This document shows positions 10,957 through 23,300 of a stretch of 64,000 nucleotides of DNA, piece after piece. The notes under the pieces were generated by a model. It saw nothing but the letters and a program-made list of their open reading frames with translations. It was not told where the DNA came from and made no database searches. The stretch covers positions 200,001 to 264,000 of the forward strand of contig NMRA01000434.1 in NCBI GenBank assembly GCA_002633005.1, read 5' to 3'. Source of the stretch: Phoronis australis. Its lineage: Eukaryota > Phoronida > Phoronidae. The translations under genes were made by a program, and so were the position numbers. Positions within the stretch are counted from its first letter, which is position 1; every line of letters starts with the position of its first letter.

Positions 10957-11186
10957 TTAGGGCATTGCCGACTTTAGGGCCTCCGACGGTATACCATGCT
11001 CACTCATGCTCAAGTACTGAAGGTCCTCTTCATTCAAGTTTTCATCTGGGAAGGTTGGATGAAAACAGAGGAGATGACAATATCGATGACAGTTGTAACA
11101 CCTTAGATAGATATTACCGTTCACCAACGTTGTCACGAACCCTGCATCGTTCAGTTCTTGTTCCTGTATCCACAAATAATCCTGAA
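10957..11186 (-). CDS. Candidate terminal exon with a cysteine/histidine cluster, ending inside transposon terminus
   Basis: A strong 3' splice site (a run of eight T, then CCTACAG) precedes position 11186. The following frame stays open for 76 codons and contains NGNIYLRCYNCHRYCHLLCF, a compact Cys/His cluster like the start of a PHD or related zinc finger, then an acidic tail (DENLNEEDLQYLS). The last residues (IPSEALKSAMP) and stop are read from the terminal motifs of the pogo-like element, so the natural C-terminus was probably displaced by the insertion. No upstream exon was identified. It may be a host exon or part of another decayed transposon gene. Function unknown. Confidence 0.35.
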
Positions 11187-11797
11187 CTGTAGGAAAAAAA
11201 ATGACAAACAACACAACGAATCAAATTTCGGAAAATCATCGCCTTCGTACGATTCCGTGTTGCTGTCACCAGACTGATGTTCTTCTCCAACGTCCATCGT
11301 AAAAAATCGACGTTGCAAGTGATGGAAACTTGTCTACGCTCTCGTCCTTTGTTTCTAACCTTTAACCCATTTTTTAAAAAAGGGGTGTACTGTTTTTGTC
11401 TCATGTTGATAGTGCATAATCTATGGTTTTACAATGTATTAATCGTGATGAATGCATGTATATGAACTGGTCTCATTGAGGTGCACAGCAAATAAATTAA
11501 CTATAACAAATTAAAGTTTTGAAAGTATAAAGAGCAGTAACAGACTACCTAAAAATCAGGCTTGTTTTCGAAAGGTTTGCGCCATTGGTGATCCGATTGG
11601 TTCAATCGCTTGCGGCGGGAAAATGATAGACCCAGTTATTGTGCGCGTGTACACTGTATCAATACTTTGTATCTTATTCTTATTTGTCTAATCTGTTGAT
11701 ACAGTAAATTTCCTTATTTATGCCCATCCTGATTTAACCCTGACTTGAGCTCCTTGGGTTCTACCATATTGGGGCTGTCCAGCCTGGGACTCACGTG

Positions 11798-11936
11798 CAT
11801 GCGCGCACCCAGTCTTCAAAATGGGGGGCTCGAATTCCTGACGTTATGGACCTGTTGTTAACAAGAGAGCGGGCAGACCTTTTTGCCCACTTCGCCAAAT
11901 GGGGGGGCTCGAACCCCCCCTCTGAGTGCGCGCATG
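11798..11936. repeat. Short inverted-terminus unit, copy 1
   Basis: Begins CATGCGCGCACCCAG (11798-11812) and ends with its near-complement CTGAGTGCGCGCATG (11922-11936). Inside are two GGGGGGCTCGAA(T/C) words and a GGACCTnTTGnTAACAA segment shared with the copy at 12202. No coding capacity. Confidence 0.6.
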
Positions 11937-12201
11937 ACGTGGTGTTTCATTTTAGCGGCTATTTCCAATTGTGTAGGTGAAGTAAATTAACAAAGTGGAT
12001 GATTATCATCACCGGTATTTCATCATTAGTATTTTTGTCGGCCTCTCAAGTTTTCCGTGGCTAGGGATTCTCACATCTGTAAAGTAGACGTGTTTCAGTG
12101 AACCTCCATGTTTGTGGCGTTATTTATACCTGACCAAACTTTGAAAAAGAAGCCCGCGTTTAAACCAGGAGCTGCATTGGGTGCAATTTGTGTAGACGTT
12201 T

Positions 12202-12358
12202 CATGCGCGCACCCAGCCTCTAATACGGGGGCTCGAATCTCTGGCAAAGTGGACCTTTTGCTAACAAAAAGCGTGAGAACTAAAATAAAAAACGGGGTAC
12301 TGCCGTATTGTGGACTTTCGTCTCTTTCTCTTGGACTTTTCCCCTGGGTGCGCGCATG
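12202..12358. repeat. Short inverted-terminus unit, copy 2
   Basis: Begins CATGCGCGCACCCAG and ends CTGGGTGCGCGCATG at 12344-12358, a perfect 15-bp inverted pair. The first half matches copy 1 at 11798 in the same orientation (GGGGGCTCGAAT, then GTGGACCTTTTGCTAACAA). The two units look like small members of one MITE family. Confidence 0.65.
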
Positions 12359-13123
12359 CGTTTGTCTACGTTGCTAGTTTTTATAAAGGTGGGCCTGTCT
12401 GTAGCCAACTACGGTAAATTCATAAAAGGTCACGTGCAGTGCAACTCAAGTTCATTACAAATTAAAAATCCGAACTTTCAAACCGTTTGATCTGAGTTGA
12501 CATCTCAAATCAAAATTATGAAAATGCCACATAAAAGTATGAAATTGAAAATTAGCACACGTCAGCTTCATGTCCCTACCACCCCCTTTATCTTGCTTGC
12601 TACCTCTTAGGGTTCATTTCCCTTGCTTCCGAGGTTTTTCGTTATTCTGGTATTTTCATAGACTGCAGCGTACTTGGCTAAGATGGTTCAAGTTTTGTGC
12701 GGCATACAGTCGACATAAATAATTGAGTATGTAACCTGCTGTTGAATTGCGGGATAGATTTTGACAGGTCCAGGTATTTATTTCTGAAGTATTAATGTAA
12801 TCTTTATTTATGTTAAAGGTTTTACTAGCGTCCTATTTATTTGTACACGAATGTGAATTTGTTGAAATCGCTGATCCAAATCCTGGCCAAATCTGCGCAT
12901 TATGCTGAGACCAACCGTCTGATCAGGGCCACCTAAGAGTAATTTGGTTAATTCGCTCACTAGACTATGGCTGAAGGTCCTCGTAAGGACAAGAGTTCAC
13001 CAGTCACTACCATTGGAAGAAATTTAGCGGACATTTTTCGTCAAAAAGTTTACCAGATAGTTTTCATCAAAACGGAGAAAAGAAAAATGGATTTGTGAAG
13101 ACAGGATTAAGTAGTAGGCCTAC

Positions 13124-13329
13124 CAGAGCCTCTTAAAAAACACCCATCTTCGAAGTGTCGTGAACAAATGTATGAGTTTTTTTTTGGAAGAAAAACTTCC
13201 ATTCACGTCGACGCAAGAACATAACTTTTTCTCCCAAAGCGGATTTTGTGGTCTTCGTACACTATGGAAGCTAACGCCTCTGCATTTCGCCTGCGTAGCC
13301 GAACAACCGGCCACACAGCAACCGACCAT
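13124..13329 (-). pseudogene. THAP domain exon with a homopolymer frameshift
   Basis: Starts MVGCCVAGCSATQAKCRGVS, followed by the FH core, a Trp and, after a frame change, ICSRHFEDGCF. Together these give the C2CH zinc ligands of a complete THAP domain start. The frame shifts in a nine-A run (plus-strand T run at about 13174-13182), which could be a real indel or a sequencing error. A possible donor (CTCTG then GTAGGC) at 13123-13122 would end the exon. No later exon was recognised downstream on the minus strand. Role would be DNA binding, either in a transposase or in a transcription-factor-like gene. Confidence 0.55.
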
Positions 13330-13897
13330 GATTAGCAGACGACGTACTTGCCGGAAATTACACCAGATAATTTAGCCAGGTGTCGCCAGTGAATAATGAC
13401 GTAAGGGCTTGTGCGCAAGCTCACAGATTTCGTCCATTGAAAGTATACGGAGTTGGCGGTCCATGTACTATATTCTATGGTCATATCAGAGTCAATCCGC
13501 AATTTTAGAGTTGGCCAACCCCAATAAACTCAGAACCACGCTCTTGAGTCGGTGGTGGTTATGAAGTTCTTATTGGTAACGGAAATAGAATTCTATCAAG
13601 AAAACAATATTATAAGACCGATTTAATGAGAGTAAAAGATCAATTCGAGTTTCGTTTTTAACGAGCTAAACGACGGCGAGCTACATCTTTCAAATTTTCA
13701 ATAGGTCTACTTCAATTCCAAAAAAGCACTCAGATTATCACCCATTTTTCACGATGATGTATAAAGAATTCTTTTAATAACACATACAGCACAGGGAGTG
13801 TTCTTGTGTTATATTAATCTCGACGTCCAGGTGATTTTCAGTCGGTTGTCGATTTATGAATGTTTCTTTAATCAGCCCATGCAGATTCACGCACACA

Positions 13898-14393
13898 ATG
13901 GCTTCCATTCTTGCTGTCTTGTTTATGTTCATCCCTGTTTGTGTGTCTGAGACTGACACGGTCGCCGGTGGGAGCGACGCAGGTCTACGTTACGAACTCG
14001 AAATAATCAAAGTTGACCACAGATATTTTGTGAAGAAAATCACCAACGACGTTGAGTCTATTAGGGAAAAACTGGAAAGTGAAGAAGTGGATGTAAAATA
14101 CTTACAGCGGCATTTTGAGCTTTCGAATGAGTTTCAATCGCGAATAGTTGAGAGGACAAGGAAACTCGAAGTTAAACTGGCAGTAATTGAACAGCAGTAT
14201 GACCATTTTGAGAAAAGTTTGGATAATGTGCGGGATTCGTTGGCATCAAGATGTGGAGGACATGAGGCCTCGAAGCAGCAAGTCAAAACTAGCGATGTGC
14301 TTATGTCGAAGTCGGATAAAGAGTCGTGGAAAAACAAATATGAAACGGCTTTAGAGGAAATAGGAAGATTGAACAAGATTATTGGCGAATTAG
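13898..14393 (+). CDS. Exon 1: signal peptide and coiled coil
   Basis: Encodes the signal sequence and a charged helical region with heptad-like spacing of hydrophobic residues (for example RYELEIIKVDHRYF and YLQRHFELSNEFQSRI). It ends at the donor TTAG|GTGAGTAT. Read-through past the donor stays open until 14452, which explains the longer raw frame. Confidence 0.75.
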
Positions 14394-17300
14394 GTGAGTA
14401 TACTATCCAAGAACAAATGCTATTAAGATCTGTCGGATCAATTGGTATGTAGATGGTGAGGAAAAACACAAAGCACGATTTGTAGCATTACGTTATTCAC
14501 CAAAGTATGTATCTGAGACTCGTAATAAGGTCTGTCGGATCACTTGGTACCTAGTAATCTGAGACTCGAAATAAGTGGTCAAAAGTAAGTACGGTTCTCC
14601 TTGCTGAAAATGTTCATTCTTGAACTTCGCTGCGTGACATCTACGTCGACGATGATATGTAATTCGCCCTCATTTTGTGCAGTATGATACATATTTTGTC
14701 AACCTGTTCATTTTTACCCTGTACTAACGTTTTTTAAAACATGTACATGGCCGTAGCCAGCTATTACAACAGGGAGGTACGAATTTGTGACTTAGCGGAC
14801 TTTAGCTGTCACCTGGTCGGTCTCACCGGTCATTGCTAATTGTTCCACTCTCTGGATCGCCAGCTGTTCAGGGGTCAGATGCGAAATTGTGATTAGCGGA
14901 CCTGTAGCTTTCCTCTCTCCTGCCACGGCCAGCCATTCAATATAAAAAATGACCACCAGGTGGCAATAGGCATCGCCATATTTGTTTCAAATATCCCCTT
15001 AGCATGATGGCATTTGGTAACTACCAAGAAAAAGTTGGTCACCTAAAAATTGCATAATTTTGGACGAGTTGATCAACGCTGTCACACGTTGTGGCTTTTT
15101 GACATTCTTTTTACTTGGTGACGTCATGAATCATGTGTTTGAGGATGGAAATAGTTTTTAGGGCGTTGTGTCTTTGAGCATTTCCAGTTGTGTACAGTGA
15201 TTAAAAAGAAATGCCCCTTTAATCCTTTAATAGTGCTCATACCAGGCACCTCGGGACCTCACCTTTCCAAAAATTACTTCAAAGAATGGCCATAAGAAAA
15301 TGAAGTTTTCCTGAAACTGGATCATAATAAAAGGAACCTTGACCTTCGACCCAGCTGTAGTTACTTCAGGCAGCTCCCAGCTACCGTCAGTGCGCTCGGG
15401 GCCTAGACCCATTCTTACTCTCTTTGAATCTTTGTTGGTTCACGGTTACTCAAGTTCTGATGGCTGCACCCCACCTATGGCGGACGTGGGGGGGGGGCGT
15501 GACGATAGCAAGGGGGTAGGTTGCCAAAGTCAACTTGGTTTGTGCCACACCAATATTTTTTCCTTCCTACGGGCCTGCATGCTTGGTACAAGTACGTAAT
15601 TTTTTCCCACCTTGGCCAGGTTTGTATCGTTGGCCGCTGGGTGAAAAGTGTCGCTCGAGGTGTAAAGACACTTTCCCCGCTGGTGATTTACGAGCGTAAA
15701 TTGCGAGCGTACATTTACGAGCGTAGCCTAAATTACGAGGGTAAGATTGGATGATCTGCTAGTTAGGTCGTTCCCTAGAAAAATGGCTAAATTTGGCTAC
15801 TTTCACAAAGTCATATGGTTGATAGGATTCCAAGACATTTTCAAATACTAGGCCTATGCTATAAAATTAGTGTAAATTACGAGGATAAGATTGGGTGATC
15901 TGTTCGTTAACTCGGCCCCAAAAAATGGCCAAATTCGGCTTTTTTCAGAAAAATCATATCTGTAAAATGGGTGATTGGATTTACAAGAAACTATATGCAC
16001 TGTTCTCCAAAACGCTGTGAGAAATTGTTTATGCAACACAGGCTATCAAATGTATGACTTTTGTGAAAAAAATCAAAAGTTGCATGAAATGAAAACGGGG
16101 TCAGGGATAATTGAAAAAACTAAAACAGTGTTTTATCGTGGAAATTTATATCAAAAGAAATTTGGTCCTGTAATTGATGTCGCTGTTTGTTTACGAATGT
16201 ACCTTTTTGCTAAATATTACTCAAGACATGGTCACGAGACACAAGTGGCCGTAGTTTGGTAAAGAGTCAAAAATTAAGTTGTACAGAGTTTCTCCATTCA
16301 GAAAATATATACTTTCACGGAGTTAAACTCTGTATATATTTGGTTAGAAATACACAGACTTGTTGGGTCCTATATAACCTTAACGATCAAAATATTTACA
16401 TTCGTCGTTTAATTCACGACCGTGATAGGCGATCGTAATTTTGAGGTCGTAAAACTTTCAGAGCTCACATAACCAGCAACCTGGTAATCTAGATTACGTT
16501 CGTAAAACATGAGCGTCAAAAGTGTCTCTACCGTACGTACCCCAGTGATTTATGAACGTAATTTACAGGCGACACTTTCCTCCAGCGGCCACACTACTAC
16601 TTGCGCTGGGGCAAGTTACACCAGAGCAAAGTAGGCCTACATTACCAAAAATAAAAATTTACTGAAACACTCTTGTTGTGTGCTGTTTCTCCAAGTGCTG
16701 TCATCAGCTAAAATGCATCCTCATCGATAATTTCGACCCCTAATCTAGAATCATCTCAGATACCGGGACCCCGAACTTGACCAGGCTTCTGTCATCACTT
16801 GTAGTGCCACCTGTTGTTTCGCTGTAACCATATCCACGACGACGCCTCTTCAGCAGATCTCATCACTGACTGCACCAAATTCTTCGTCGACACTGTGCTG
16901 ATACCTAGGAACTTCATCAACCTCCACACGCTGCTCCCGATGAAACCTCTGCATCCTACTTCGACTGGCATACAAAAACACTTCCAACCAGCTACTGAAC
17001 AATCATGGGAAAGTTCTGCATACTTAAGCCTTTTCCTCTCGTTGGCCTCTACCATTCGGGATTCCCATGATACTGTAAGTTCTACTATGATGACCGTGTT
17101 TGTACCATCTGACCATAATACCAAGTCAGGCCGGAGTGTCGTCATCACTATATGGATCGGGAATACTGCCAACGGCCCCACATCCACTATCATCTTCCAA
17201 TCACTCGCTGTAGTCAACACACCCGCATCTTTCCTCCTCCCCAATGCACCTTCTCTGCAAAATGATATTAGCGGGCTTTCGGTGTTGCTAACCACCTTCC

Positions 17301-20300
17301 TTCTTTCTGGATCCAAAAAATGCGCAACCACCTTGAGAATCTTGTCATGTCTCCACTTGCATTTGCCTTCCGCCAAAGCCGACCTACAGGATGACAAAAC
17401 GTGCTGTAAAGTGCAGCGCTCCCCCACAACTGCTGCAAGAATCGTCTTCTATCCTTCCCCATAACTTCAGGTTTGTCGGACTAGGGAGTACGTCATACAC
17501 AGAACGCAGGATAAAAATTAATCTGTACTGGTTACATGAAATCAGGTCGTTCGCTGTGATGCGCCTACTGTGAATCCCCTCCCATGCTGTTCAGGTGCCC
17601 TGCTTTCTCAAACCCACAGCATGAGAAAAGCGCTTCTCCTCTTCCTGGTGACGTACTTCGTCTAACACCATAGAACGACGCTCTTTCCCTCTAGTTGTCT
17701 TCCACCTCTTAAACGGTTTCATGCCAAGGCATTCACGTCCTCTAGACACTGCCCCTACTAAATCTTTATGGTGAAGCCTGCTCTCTGCTGATGCTACTTC
17801 CTCCTCTGGACTCCACTTCCTTCCCGCAAAAACGTCAATCTTTACACCAATGATATCATCATCTTTCGAGTCCCTCAGAGTCAGGAAGGTCCTGCTCTTA
17901 ACGACTTTAAACTCTTCCACAATAGATCGTGTAGGTAGGTTTACTGCTGAAGACCTCATGTACAGGCCCAAACTGGTGAAACTTGGCGGTATGCCTAACC
18001 ACTTGCGCAACCAGCCGCTAACCAAGCGCTCTATCCTCTCCGCTACTGTAATAGGTAGATCGTACACTGTCAAAGGCCACATAGCCTTTGGAAATAGACC
18101 AAACTGATAACACCACACCTTAAAGCGACCAGGTAATCCACACTTATCGATCTTCTGAAGATTTTCCCGTAAACTTTTCAGCGCTACTTTTACATGATCT
18201 CCATCCTTCAATGTGCCGTCATACTCTTTCCCCAGATACTTCACTGATTTGTCGGACACCGAGGGTATCACATCCTCATCCACCTTAAAAGCGAAATGTG
18301 GGTTAATCTCCCCTCGAACCAGCACTAAACTCCTTGATTTTGCTACTTTGAACTCCATACGAGCCCACCTGGCGAGATCACCCAAGGCTTTTAGAATCCG
18401 GCCTGCCCCTAATGCCGACTGAGTTGTAACGGTGAGATCATCCACATATGCTCGACAACTTGGTAGACGCTTGTTCTGCAACAAAGGTCCCCTCCACTCC
18501 TTGGATGCTCGCTTAATCATAACATTCATGGCCATCACAAACAGAATTATAGAAATTGTGCACCCAGTCATGATCCCCTTCTGCAAAGGTTGCCACTCGG
18601 TTGTAAAACCATTAACTGAGAATCTCATTCTTGCTCCCGTGAAGTATTTGCTGATGAGAGAACGCAGATCTTCCGGCAAATGATACATACACATCGCCTT
18701 CTCTATAAGCTTGGGTGGCATCGACCCATAAGCATTGGCCATGTCAAGTCATACCACAGACAGGTCTTTCTTCAATTTCTTTGCATCCTTGATTAACTCC
18801 GTGATCACGCAATTGTGTTCTAAACAGCCAGAGCAGCCGGGAATGCCTCCCTTCTGCACTGACGGATTGATGTGCCTGTTCTCCAACAAATATGTCGTTA
18901 GCCTGTCTGCCAGCACAGCGAAAAAGACTTTCCCCTCCACATCCAATAACGAGATACGACGGAAGTCACCAATCTTCACAGAGCCTTTGCCTTTCGGAAT
19001 GTACATCCCTTTCGCCTTTCCCCATCTCCAAGTCAACGCCTTCGAACGCCAAATCACTCTCAACAGCTTCCAAAGGCGGTGTAATAACCTTGAACACTTC
19101 TTGTAAACTATATACGGTAGCCCGGATGGGCCTGGAGCTGATCCCGACTTGGCGTTCATGACCACCTTCCTGACATCACAGAACTTAAAATCGCCAACCT
19201 CTAAAGGTACACTCGGAAATTCTTCTTCATCCATCCAGTCAAAATCTCCCAAAGGTTCCTCGCACCGACTGTCACTGTGAACCTCCTCCAGATGTCTTTC
19301 GAGCTCGTCCTTTGAGCATCTGAGCTGCCCAATTGTCTCTTTCCCAAAAAGCTCCTTCGTGAACTTGTATGGATTGGACAGAAATCTCTTCCTCTCCCGG
19401 ATCTTCTCGGACTTCCTCTTTCTAAGCTGCTCTGCCTTACACAAAGATAAAAGTTTACAACTCAGGTCCTGTCTTAAATGGGCTAAGCCTCTCCTTTCAT
19501 GATTCTCAGCTCTCTTCCACTGCCTCTTGAGGTCTCTCAACTCCACCCGGATCTCCTTGATCTCCCTCTGTATTCTGCTAGGCCCTTGCGCGGTTGGATT
19601 CTTTCTCTTCGCCGACACGCCAAATCGATCTCTGCAAACTGTGTAGACCAGCTCAGTCATGGTGACCAGTTTCTTCTGTGCAGTACCCTTTAAATTCGCC
19701 TCTAGAATGCCATCAAGATCCTCATCCAGAAGACTCCAGGCCTTTGAGTCATTGCCTCTCGGCCATGTAATCCGCTCCTTCCTTGCCACCTCAGTAATTT
19801 ACAGGCGACACTTTCCTCCAGCGGCCACACTACTACTTGCGCTGGGGCAAGTTATACCAGAGCAAAGTAGGCCTACATTACCTCGATATGGTGGGGTGAA
19901 TAGTGTCTATAATATTCCTAAATTTAACGACAACTTTTTCTAGGGTAATTCGTAATGTGGGTGGCACTTATTTCTTACGCTGACAGGAACACCTCTCACC
20001 GGCACTACATTTCTTGGGTTTTTGCTGATGCCGCTGCCGACGGCTTCCATATTGCACGGTTTCCATTGTCTCCATTTCCTCTGCCTGAGGATACAGTTGA
20101 TAGTCTAAATGCATGTTGGTGTTTTTAGCTAGTGCATTCAATAAAGCAAAACAATTATATCCCCTGTAAACAACATGCATAAATGTCTAGTTGTCCGTGT
20201 TTGTTTTTCGTCTTCTAGGACCACGTGGAAGTTCCAACTCCGCGGGTGACGGTAAAAGTCAAAGCCAGAATCTATCTACTTCTAACGCCACGTTAACTGC

Positions 20301-23300
20301 GGATGTTACGACAGAGACAGTAAATCTTACTGTTTCAAGCTTTGATATGCAAGCAACCACTGAAGTGCCTAAAACCACTTTGGACGGGGATAATACGAGT
20401 GACGGTCATGGCGTCGTGCCTGAAATTGATTCGTTACCATCAGCAGCTTCTACTGACGTTCAGCCAGATTCTATAAATCTTCACAACGAACTGCACACAC
20501 CGTCGAAGCCACATTCGAAGTTGTTACCGATGAGTTCAACAGCGAAAGACATTTCATTTTCCACTTCTTCAACAGTGGACGTCGCTGCTCAATCTAAAGA
20601 AGCAACTAGCGATAGGGTGAAAGTGACCAGCTTTATCACAACCAAAACTTCGTTGGATGAAAGAACCACGACAACTGCAAAAGTTTGCCACAAAAGTAAG
20701 TGCCGCCTTCTAACGCATCAGGTCTAACAAAACACGACACCCTGTAAGTTTTAAGTACGATTTGTAAGACTATTTTACTCAAGCGGTAAGAATTTTTGCT
20801 TCTGCTTTTGTAACGGTATTGTCTAACATACAGTTTGCATTCAAGAGGCCTGGAACGCGAAAACTCGTAAAAATATCTGTTAAACATATAGTGGCGAATT
20901 TAATTCTTGGAGATGGTAACGCGATTTATTCACTTTGAATAGAGCAAGAATTTTTTGAAATACAGGGGAAATATAGACCTGAACTATTTCATCCCAACCC
21001 AGTTTTCAAATTCGTTGCACCGAATATGTAGGCAAGCATTTGCTCAAAGAACATTTCCCCAATTACATTTTAGAATATATTTGAATACGAAGTTACCTTT
21101 GTAGCTCATTTTAACCAGGACTTACTTCCAAGTCGGACTGACTGCTGCTTGAAATCGCTATTTTTTATTTAGTCCTACATCAAAGACCATTTGCCATATA
21201 AGGGAAATGTGTTACTATATTGCCATGCCAGATGTGCTTTGCCTTGTGGGCGAAAAATGAAACGAGCAGATGATAGGTAGTTTTTGAAATTTTGAAACTA
21301 AAGGAAAAATGCTTTGGTTGACATCAACAAAAACAATATTTACGAACAAACCGTAAAAATACCTAGTTATCAGTTTTTGACTTCTGTTTCTGTGGCAGCG
21401 AATCACTATAATGCAATTTAGTCTAGTTCTCGTGTTCTATGCCACTTTAAAAGGGAACTGTATTTTATTCTGAATAAATTCTGGATAGTTTTCTATGAAT
21501 TGTTGATTAAATTCACAAATAATTCAACACCAAAAATTAAACTTATATTCTCTAACGAAGGTCAAAAAAATTACCGGCTTGGAGCGCTGCTTAGTCGCGT
21601 GACGTATTTGGCGGGGGCCAAGTCACTGTCCTGTGTTAGCGTGCAATCAAGTAGCGTTTTTCATATTGTCGGAATAAGAAATTTTAGTGTGAAATGTCGG
21701 GTCACAAAGGATACCTGTTTGAGCCGAGGCAACACAAAGTGATACCCAGTCATCGTCATCGTCAGACGAAAATTTGCCGGTGCAACTGGTGTCAGTGACT
21801 GTGCCGAGGGCAATGTGGACTCTAGCCATCCAGTCAGCCAGCTGTCAGCCAATACTGTCAGCTCTGTAAACTTGAAGGGTTGGTTAGTTACCGACTGTAG
21901 CTGTATGAAGATTATCGTACCACTGTGTGTTGAGCTCCGTTAACCCCGAAATTTCAGACAGCCGTTGACTACCCGGGTATAGTTGACTCAGTTATGCTCG
22001 TCACCTCGTCGTAAAACTTAGGCTACATCAACATATAAAGCTAACGGACCGGCGGGGGCGCATGCAAAATCTGGTAGTCACCCGACACTCCCATTGTTCG
22101 TTGCAGCCGTTTAAGTGGAAAACAGTCAAATAAACGTCATTTGGTAGCATAATTTGCCGCCTTTTTACAAAGAAGTGTGTCGTCCGTTTCAAAAACAGCA
22201 CGCTCGTGACAAGGCGCACGCGCCATTTCATAAAATTTGAGACGTCTTTCGGGACATGATGACAGCTTCGCAGCACCAAGGTTGTTCTAAAATTCGGTTT
22301 GCTGGTGTAAAAATACTAAAAGCTTGAAACAAAATGAAACAAGTTCCGATAATTTGTTATAACATGTACGCAACCTAGGCCGTCAGCGACGAACACTTGA
22401 TAAAAGAATCAGGGGGATAAGAAACTGGTAAAGGTCAGGTGACGTAATCGCAAAAAGCCGTCTCAAGAGAACACATCACAATTTTACTAGCAGCAGCCGA
22501 TGAACGATCGCTAACATTTCCAACACCGATAAATACAGAAGTTAGTTTACTCTAGGAACCTGGTTCCTAGGTTTACTCAAGTCTGACTTAGTTTTAATGA
22601 CATTTATTTGAGTCAGATTTTATTTGTACATTTTTACCCATATCGGCTTAAACCTGTAGGCCTATATCTAGTATACACTGAGCTTTGGGCCAAGGCTTGG
22701 GTAACCCGGCGATGGTATGCGATGACCATCCCTTTAGAAGACGCCTTTTTCGAAGCGTTTGAGCAACCAGGTGCCATACAAAAAGGCATAGCGAACCTTT
22801 TACAGCACTGTGGCTAACAATAAAAAATAAGGACGATTGATACAATGATAAATTACNACTAAGCAGCGCTCCAAGCCGGTAATTTTTTGAGCTTCGTTAG
22901 AGAACATAAGTTTAATTTTTGGTGTTGAATTATTTGTGAAATTAATCAACAATTCATAGAAAACTATCCAGAATTTATTCAGAATAAAATACAGTTCCCT
23001 TTTAAACCTGTAGGCCTATATCTAGTATGCACTGAGCTTTGGGCCAAGGCTTGGGTAACCCGGCGATGGTATGCGATGACCATCCCTTTAGAAGACGTCT
23101 TTTTCGAAGAGTTTGAGCAACCAGGTGCCATACAAAAAGGCATAGCGAACCTTTTACAGCACTGTGGCTAACAATAAAAAATAAGGACGATTGATAAAAT
23201 GAAAAATTACGATGTAAACTCTTCAAATATGACATAAGCTGTCATAAGCAATGAATGTGTAAAGCAGCCGATACCCCGCCGTTCACGTCACTGACACATC

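Larger units (their letters stand above)
8038..10993 (-). mobile_element. Pogo/Tigger-like DNA transposon with doubled terminal motifs
   Basis: The body is a minus-strand transposase gene. The outer ends share an inverted motif. The left end reads GTATACACCGAGG then CCTAAAGTCG (from about 8037). The right end, in reverse complement, reads GTATACCGTCGGAGG then CCCTAAAGTCG (ending about 10993). A second copy of (GAGG)CCCTAAAGTCGTGA lies inside each end, at 8242-8259 on the left and 10949-10963 on the right. The duplicated ends may be transposase-binding sites. Flanking TA dinucleotides fit the pogo target, but the exact boundary is uncertain. Confidence 0.6.
16647..19793 (-). mobile_element. 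5'-truncated R2-superfamily (RLE-type) non-LTR retrotransposon
   Basis: About 3.15 kb inserted in intron 1 of the secreted-protein gene, antisense to it, between 89-bp direct repeats. The coding order is reverse transcriptase, Cys/His finger, then restriction-like endonuclease, the arrangement of site-preferring R2/NeSL-type elements. The 5' part of the protein is missing: the frame is already open at the boundary, as expected of incomplete target-primed reverse transcription. The 3' tail ends in an A/T-rich run without a poly(A). It carries two nonsense codons and one frameshift and is dead. Confidence 0.8.

Noticed and set aside
11114-11404. 96-residue minus-strand frame overlapping the zinc-finger exon
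   Set aside because: It runs through the polypyrimidine tract of the acceptor at 11187 in another frame. The overlapping exon frame has the better features.
17591-18751. TGA recoding (selenocysteine or readthrough) in the reverse transcriptase
   Set aside because: Both TGA codons replace expected Trp, the element is 5' truncated and has a frameshift elsewhere, and no recoding structure is visible. Nonsense mutation is simpler.
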